Positions 6,799-10,835 of a stretch of DNA of 10,835 bases are shown in pieces. A model generated the notes under the pieces. That model had not been told where the DNA came from. It worked only from the letters and a program-made list of their open reading frames with translations, and ran no database searches. Made by a program: the position numbers and the translations under genes. Origin of the DNA: CAIKZD01 sp041675165 (GTDB lineage Bacteria > Patescibacteriota > Minisyncoccia > Moranbacterales > UBA2206); contig JBAYUI010000021.1 of NCBI GenBank assembly GCA_041675165.1, positions 1-10,835 on the forward strand, in the 5' to 3' direction. Position 1 is the stretch's first letter. The number at the start of each line of letters is the position of its first letter.

Positions 6799-7168
6799 AA
6801 ATAATCTGCTCATATTTTATAAGCTGCTTGGGGATCTGCTGTTTTTGCTGTTGGTTTTTTTCACGCTGGCCCTCATCGCCGACGGGCTGCTACTAGGAAT
6901 AGTTTCTTCGCATATCAGTTTTTTGAAAATCATCGTCATCATCACCCTCGGTCTAGCGGCTTTCTATGCGACAGGCTATGCGGCCGACGTCAGGTTGGCC
7001 GAGGAACACCCGAACAAAAAAACCACCATCTTTTTGACGGTGGTGGTGGCAATCCTGATTTTTAACAGCCTTTTCAAGATCAATCATTATCTGGCCCTCT
7101 TCATCCTGCTTGTCACACTAGTCTGCATCTTCTTCCTCAATAAGCTTTTTTTCGAAAAACTGTCTTAA
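6776..7168 (+). CDS. Small four-helix membrane protein
   Basis: A 130-residue, very hydrophobic protein with four likely membrane helices at about residues 18-42, 48-68, 82-100 and 103-123. Short charged stretches (DVRLAEEHPNKKT, 71-83) lie between helices 2 and 3. No catalytic motif is visible and I cannot name a family. Its size and four-helix layout resemble GtrA-like or small flippase-subunit proteins often paired with GT-C enzymes, but the usual motifs were not found, so this is only a suggestion. Its start overlaps the repeat-protein gene by 23 bases and is preceded by AGGA at 6768-6771, so the two are probably co-translated. It ends 30 bases before the stop of the convergent glycosyltransferase gene. 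Confidence 0.75.
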   Translation: MRLPSPTKNNLLIFYKLLGDLLFLLLVFFTLALIADGLLLGIVSSHISFLKIIVIITLGLAAFYATGYAADVRLAEEHPNKKTTIFLTVVVAILIFNSLFKINHYLALFILLVTLVCIFFLNKLFFEKLS

Positions 7169-7197
7169 TGTGAAACGCTGCTCACTTTGACGGCAGT
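7159..7197 (-). terminator. Possible weak terminator of the leftward glycosyltransferase operon
   Basis: An imperfect inverted repeat (7182-7197 with 7159-7173, about 12 pairs with mismatches and a bulge, 8-base loop) lies just past the stop at 7199. On the minus strand it is followed by a run of five T (complement of 7155-7159). The stem is broken, so this is a tentative call. The plus strand shows no T-run after it. Confidence 0.3.
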
Positions 7198-7198
7198 C

Positions 7199-8326
7199 CT
7201 ATAGCGCAACGCTCTTCAAACATTCCAGCGTTTCGTGGGCACACTTTTCCCAAGAGAATTTTTTGATCTGTTCTTTGCCTTTGGCGATCAGGTCATTTTT
7301 CAAGTTTTCGTCGGCTAAAATATTTTTCAACTTATCGGCCAGCTGAGACTCGTCTTCGCCGGAAAAGTATAACGCGGCGTTTCCGGCCACTTCGGGCAAA
7401 GATGAATTATCAGCGCAGACCACCGGCACGCCGGCCGCATATGCTTCCAGGACCGGAATACCAAAACCTTCGTAGAGCGACGGGAAACAGAAAATTTCCG
7501 TGCCGCGCATCAGATGGCCAATGTCTTCGAATTTTATCCGGCCGGGCGTTATGATGTCTTTTTTATACGGGCTCTTTTCAATCTGTTTGAATACATCTTC
7601 CCACAGCCAAGCTTTTTCGCCGGCCAAAACTAACTTTAGATCAGCCGTGCCTCGATCTGATTTTATTTTTTCAAAAGCCGATATCAACACGGCTAAATTT
7701 TTCCGAGGCTGGATAGCGCCCAAGTATAAGATATATTTCCCGGATATGTTCAAGTCTTTTTTCAGCGCCGTCTCGGCCGGCAAATTACGCTCGCAGGCGA
7801 ACATTCCCTGATCAAAACCGTGATAGATGACTACAATTTTTTCCTCTTTGATGTGGGGATAAAATTTCAGGATATCTTTCTTGGAAGATTCCGAAATGGT
7901 GATGATCTTGTCACACCGGCCAATCGCCAGTCCGGCCAAAAAATTCAGCTTCCAAAGTTCTTTCCGCGTGAAACATTCCGGAAAATATTTGAAAGCCAAG
8001 TCATGGATGGTCACTACGGTCTTCAGCTTGCCGGACCGGAAATACGGGATGTTATGCATCGGCATCCACAAAACGTCCGGTTTTTCCCGCCAGATGGCCG
8101 AAGACAGCCGGAGTTGCGTCCAAAAAATCGGCCAAGCTTTCTTGATGACCTTGTAGTTGGGAAATTTCGGCGGCGCCAATTCGGGATTGAAATTATTTTT
8201 GTGATAGATCAAAAACTCACTGGTCGGATCCATCTGCCCGAAATATTTCAGAAGATTTTTGATATAGACGCGCGTACCGTCGATCCTGGCATGATCCAGA
8301 TCGGCCGCTTGAATAGCAATTTTCAT
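7199..8326 (-). CDS. GT4 family glycosyltransferase (mannosyltransferase-like)
   Basis: A 375-residue cytosolic GT-B enzyme. The N-terminal domain shows the pattern IDGTRVYIKNLL (15-26), VLWMPMHNIP (85-94) and VVTIHDL (104-110), and the linker ends in VIYHGFD (166-172). The donor domain has ILYLGAIQPRKNL (199-211), with the conserved Arg-Lys (208-209) that binds the donor phosphates, LVLAGEK (232-238), and the full EX7E motif E286-GFGIPVL-E294 followed by AGVPVV. The family transfers sugar from a nucleotide donor with retention of configuration. The sequence resembles the mannosyl/rhamnosyl-transferase branch, but donor and acceptor cannot be decided. It starts 3 bases after the galU stop, so it is the last gene of the leftward glyA-rmlA-galU operon and may use the UDP-sugar made by its neighbour. 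Confidence 0.92.
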   Translation of the reverse strand: MKIAIQAADLDHARIDGTRVYIKNLLKYFGQMDPTSEFLIYHKNNFNPELAPPKFPNYKVIKKAWPIFWTQLRLSSAIWREKPDVLWMPMHNIPYFRSGKLKTVVTIHDLAFKYFPECFTRKELWKLNFLAGLAIGRCDKIITISESSKKDILKFYPHIKEEKIVVIYHGFDQGMFACERNLPAETALKKDLNISGKYILYLGAIQPRKNLAVLISAFEKIKSDRGTADLKLVLAGEKAWLWEDVFKQIEKSPYKKDIITPGRIKFEDIGHLMRGTEIFCFPSLYEGFGIPVLEAYAAGVPVVCADNSSLPEVAGNAALYFSGEDESQLADKLKNILADENLKNDLIAKGKEQIKKFSWEKCAHETLECLKSVAL

Positions 8327-8329
8327 GTT

Positions 8330-9187
8330 CTATTTTTGTGATTTAACAAACTCATCCAAGATATCTTTCAGTTCATCCCTGTCCGAAGCGTAGGTCAGAA
8401 TAGTTTTCAAATAATTGGCTGGGTCACCCGTCGTCAGCCATTGGCCGTCCTTGATTTCCTTGGCCAGAAAAACACCGCCTCTTTTGATATATTCCTTGAT
8501 CGCATCGGTCACCCAAAGTTCATTGCCCTTTCCTAGGCTCGTATTTCTCAAGATGTCGATTATTTCTTGGTTCAAGATATATCGTCCAAATCCGGCCAAG
8601 CGGGAAGGTGCTTCTTCAATGGATGGTTTCTCAATGATGTCTTCCATCTGATTGGTCCCTTCTTTCAGTTTGACTATTCCGTATCTGACAACATCTTTTT
8701 GCTCGACCTCTTGCACACCCATGATCAGATTGCCTGTTTTTTCATAATCCTCCACCATTTGTTTGGTAAAAGAAGTTTTCGATTTCACCAGGTCATCTCC
8801 AAAGCAAAACACAAAAGGTTCATTATCCACCAGGCTGGCGGCTGACAAAATCGGCACTCCGTTGCCGTACGGTCCCTTTTGCCTAACATGCACAAAATTA
8901 GCCATCTCGGCTATACTCTCAATCATTTCAGCCAAGCTATCTTTGCCATTTTTTCGCAAATCAGCTTCAAGCGCCACACTATGATCGAAATGATCTTCCA
9001 GTGGTTTTTTGTCCCATCTGGTGACAAAAATTATGTCCTCGATCCCCGCTTCGACCAACTCTTCCACCACTAATTGGATGATCGGCTTATCCACGATCGG
9101 CAACATTTCCTTCGGCATCGATTTTGTAGCTGGCAAAAGCCGCGTGCCCGATCCCGCCACTGCGATGATCGCTTTTTTGATTTTCAT
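8330..9187 (-). CDS. galU: GalU-type UTP-glucose-1-phosphate uridylyltransferase, divergent
   Basis: A 285-residue nucleotidyltransferase expected to make UDP-glucose from UTP and glucose-1-phosphate in the cytosol. The N-terminal signature is clear: AGSGTRLLPATKSMPKEMLP (11-30), followed by VDKP. Other GalU landmarks are RQKGPYGNG, FCFGDDLV (metal-binding Asp), YGIVK, IIEKPS, AGFGRYIL and NELWVTDAI. Some loops differ from well-studied GalU proteins: the usual GLGHA is GNGVP, EIQLTDAI is ELWVTDAI, and the late D-C/V-G-N-K-L-G-Y stretch is TTGDPANY. UDP-glucose is still the best guess, but substrate choice may be altered. The length is normal. The start is the ATG at 9187, directly followed by the family's first strand. 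It lies 18 bases after the rmlA-like stop and 3 bases before the next glycosyltransferase. Confidence 0.88.
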   Translation of the reverse strand: MKIKKAIIAVAGSGTRLLPATKSMPKEMLPIVDKPIIQLVVEELVEAGIEDIIFVTRWDKKPLEDHFDHSVALEADLRKNGKDSLAEMIESIAEMANFVHVRQKGPYGNGVPILSAASLVDNEPFVFCFGDDLVKSKTSFTKQMVEDYEKTGNLIMGVQEVEQKDVVRYGIVKLKEGTNQMEDIIEKPSIEEAPSRLAGFGRYILNQEIIDILRNTSLGKGNELWVTDAIKEYIKRGGVFLAKEIKDGQWLTTGDPANYLKTILTYASDRDELKDILDEFVKSQK

Positions 9188-9205
9188 ACGCTTATATTTA
9201 ACGAA

Positions 9206-10003
9206 TTAATTTAATCTTTTTTTGGCCAAAATCTTCAACTCTTCATTGAATTCCACAATGGCTCGGTCGATGATCGGATCGAAATTTTTGTACAATTTCT
9301 TGTTTTTGGCGATATTGCCGGCTTCGAGCAACGAATCGAATGTGCCGGCATCCATCCATTCTCCCTTGATTTTTTTGACTTTCAGTTCGTCCAACTGGAG
9401 ATAGGCATTATTGACATCCGTAATTTCAATCTCCCCGCGGGCGGAAGGTTCCATCGTTTTGGCAATCTGTACGACTCGATGATCATAGATGTAAGCACCC
9501 GTCACGCAAAAATTGCTTTTGGGTGCCAGCGGCTTTTCTTCTATGGAAATGACCTTGCCACGCCGGTCGAACTCGACGATTCCGAACCGTTGCGGATCAG
9601 CAACTTCCTTGGCAAAAATCATCCCGCCGCCGGAAAAATCTCGGATCGATCCGGAGATATCATCTTCAAAAATATTGTCGCCCAAAATCATCGTCACATT
9701 GCTCCGCCCGATGAAAGATTCTCCCAAAATAAAAGCGTCCGCCAGGCCACGCGGCACGCGCTGCACTTCGAAATACATATTGATGCCGAATTTTTTCATG
9801 GTCGATCCAAGAAGATTCAGGTATTGCCCGCTGTGCTCCGGCGCAACGATCATCAAGATGTCTTTGATGCCGGCTTTGATGAGCATATTCAATGGATAGA
9901 AAATCATCTGCCTATCATACACCGGCAAGAGCTGCTTCGAAGTGGTGGCGGTCAAAGGAAAAAGCCTCGTCGCCGTCCCGCCCGACAGAATTATACCTTT
10001 CAT
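9206..10003 (-). CDS. rmlA: RmlA-type glucose-1-phosphate thymidylyltransferase, short form
   Basis: A 265-residue nucleotidyltransferase that should join dTTP and glucose-1-phosphate to dTDP-glucose, the first step towards dTDP-rhamnose and related sugars. Visible motifs are MKGIILSGGTATRLFPLT (1-18), KQLLPVYD (23-30), the metal site LGDN (107-110), DPQRFGIVEFD (136-146), EKP (156-158), VTGAYIYD (167-174), GEIEITDVN (190-198) and EWMDAGTFDSLLEA (215-228). The usual GGSGTR is GGTATR here. It is about 25 residues shorter than classical RmlA of about 290, ending shortly after the sugar-binding domain. The ATG at 10003 is chosen because the protein family begins MKGIIL; an ATG at 10030 would add 9 residues and has no better ribosome site. 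No rmlB, rmlC or rmlD is in the window, though the truncated epimerase at 1-103 could be RmlB-like. Confidence 0.87.
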   Translation of the reverse strand: MKGIILSGGTATRLFPLTATTSKQLLPVYDRQMIFYPLNMLIKAGIKDILMIVAPEHSGQYLNLLGSTMKKFGINMYFEVQRVPRGLADAFILGESFIGRSNVTMILGDNIFEDDISGSIRDFSGGGMIFAKEVADPQRFGIVEFDRRGKVISIEEKPLAPKSNFCVTGAYIYDHRVVQIAKTMEPSARGEIEITDVNNAYLQLDELKVKKIKGEWMDAGTFDSLLEAGNIAKNKKLYKNFDPIIDRAIVEFNEELKILAKKRLN

Positions 10004-10054
10004 CCTATGGCTTTTTTTTACAAGTTCCATTTTAGAAAGTCATTAGACCGGATC

Positions 10055-10835
10055 TTATTTCTTATACAACGGAAATCTTTTGCACAGCCTTTTGACATCC
10101 GCGCGCACTTCTCCAATTTTTTTATTTTTGCCTATAAATTTTCGGAAGTCCGCCATCACTTTTTTTATATCTTCTTTATCCGCCGGAAATTTGAAAGCTT
10201 CGATCTCCACCATAACATCCGCGATGAAGTCGCCGATTTTTTCCATTTCTTTCTCTTTCATCTTGCGCACCGTGATGAACGGTACGCCGAGGCGCACGCC
10301 GCTGGGGTAGTATGGAGAAGACGGATCCGACGGAATGGTGTTCTTGTTGAGCGTTATTCCGGCCGCTTCCAATGCTTCCTGCAAGAACAATCCCCGGCCT
10401 TTCCCGCAATCGATGAGCATCATATGATTGTCCGTACCATTGCTCACTAATTTAACTCCCCTTTGCATGAGTTTCTTGGCCAAGGCCTTGGCATTTTTCA
10501 CCACTTGAAAAGCATACTTTTTAAATTCCGGTTTCAATGCTTCGCCAAGCGCCACGGCCACCGCCGCGGTCTGATGATCGTGCGGCCCGCCTTGCAAGCG
10601 CGGGAAAATGGCTTGGTCAATCTTTTTGGCCAGTTCAGGATCTTTCTTGAGGCCTTTTTTCGTCACCATAATCATCCCACCCCGCGGTCCACGAAGAGTC
10701 TTGTGCGTGGTCGTGGTGATGACATGCGCGAACGAGGCCGGACTTTTATGCGCGCCGGCAATCACCAATCCTGCAATGTGCGCAATGTCCGCCGCCAAGT
10801 ACGCTCCGACACTGTCTGCGATCCTAGACAATTCC
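10055..10835 (-). CDS. glyA: Serine hydroxymethyltransferase, C-terminal part
   Basis: The right edge of the window cuts the gene, leaving about 260 C-terminal residues; the reading frame stays open to base 10834. The enzyme is a cytosolic PLP protein that turns serine and tetrahydrofolate into glycine and methylene-tetrahydrofolate, feeding thymidylate and purine synthesis. Signatures are ADIAHIAGLV (PLP-binding Asp and His), TTTTHKTLRGPRGG with the Schiff-base lysine, LQGGPHDHQTAA, NHMMLIDC, AGITLNKNTIP and SGVRLGVP with the carboxylate-binding Arg. All key residues in this half are present, so it should be functional. It is followed by the rmlA-like gene after 51 bases (24 if the earlier ATG is used). 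No clear terminator or promoter lies between them, so they are probably cotranscribed, although the two pathways are not directly linked. Confidence 0.95.
   Translation of the reverse strand, partial: ELSRIADSVGAYLAADIAHIAGLVIAGAHKSPASFAHVITTTTHKTLRGPRGGMIMVTKKGLKKDPELAKKIDQAIFPRLQGGPHDHQTAAVAVALGEALKPEFKKYAFQVVKNAKALAKKLMQRGVKLVSNGTDNHMMLIDCGKGRGLFLQEALEAAGITLNKNTIPSDPSSPYYPSGVRLGVPFITVRKMKEKEMEKIGDFIADVMVEIEAFKFPADKEDIKKVMADFRKFIGKNKKIGEVRADVKRLCKRFPLYKK

Noticed and set aside
7019..7053. A CCACC/GGTGG hairpin resembling a terminator
   Set aside because: It lies well inside the four-helix protein gene (Thr-Thr and Val-Val-Val codons), has an 11-base loop and lacks a T-run.
7820..8341. A 173-codon open frame on the plus strand opposite the GT4 gene and the galU junction
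   Set aside because: It is antisense to a well-supported glycosyltransferase, with no recognisable motif and no ribosome site.
9479..10450. A 323-codon open frame on the plus strand crossing the rmlA-like and glyA genes
   Set aside because: It lies opposite two clearly recognised genes. Its translation is rich in His, Arg and Phe without domain patterns, as expected for the reverse strand of conserved coding sequence.
1..10835. CRISPR arrays, insertion sequences, tRNA or rRNA genes, integration sites
   Set aside because: No regularly spaced repeats, transposase-like reading frames, terminal inverted repeats or RNA-gene signatures were found by reading both strands.

Overview
The window reads as chromosome from a member of the Candidate Phyla Radiation (Patescibacteria), probably a Parcubacteria-type lineage. 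This is an inference. It rests on a DUF4012 protein of the type common in those genomes, very lean intergenic spacing (no gene-free stretch above about 135 bases), few clear Shine-Dalgarno sequences, and membrane and surface genes full of Lys, Phe and Ile. No rRNA, tRNA, mobile element or CRISPR array was seen, so the placement is not proven.

Layout. Bases 1-103 (minus) are the first 34 codons of an NAD-dependent sugar epimerase/dehydratase. A 134-base divergent promoter region separates it from a small membrane-anchored protein with an exposed beta domain (238-765, plus). That gene meets a leftward pair head-on at a near-perfect bidirectional terminator (785-814). The leftward pair is a DUF4012 protein (2087-3508) followed by a divergent GT-B glycosyltransferase (849-2039), with an intercistronic hairpin between them. 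From a second divergent region (3509-3635) a rightward cassette runs to 7168: a polytopic GT-C glycosyltransferase, a single-pass protein carrying four tandem beta repeats, and a small four-helix membrane protein whose start overlaps the preceding gene. It converges on a leftward operon reading glyA (C-terminal part, cut by the window edge), an RmlA-type nucleotidyltransferase, a GalU-type nucleotidyltransferase and a GT4 glycosyltransferase.

Taken together this looks like a cell-surface glycan locus. The two nucleotidyltransferases would activate glucose-1-phosphate (as dTDP- and UDP-sugar). The epimerase would modify a nucleotide sugar, two cytosolic GT-B enzymes would extend glycans on the inner face, and the GT-C enzyme would use a lipid-linked sugar on the outer face. 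The DUF4012 protein, the repeat protein and the small beta-domain protein are anchored by one N-terminal helix and appear to sit outside the membrane. Their exact roles cannot be read from the sequence.

The most unusual items are the four-repeat protein with a possible split beta-sandwich, the cassette it belongs to, a GT-B enzyme without the standard EX7E spacing, and a GalU with altered active-site loops. No wholly new system could be demonstrated.
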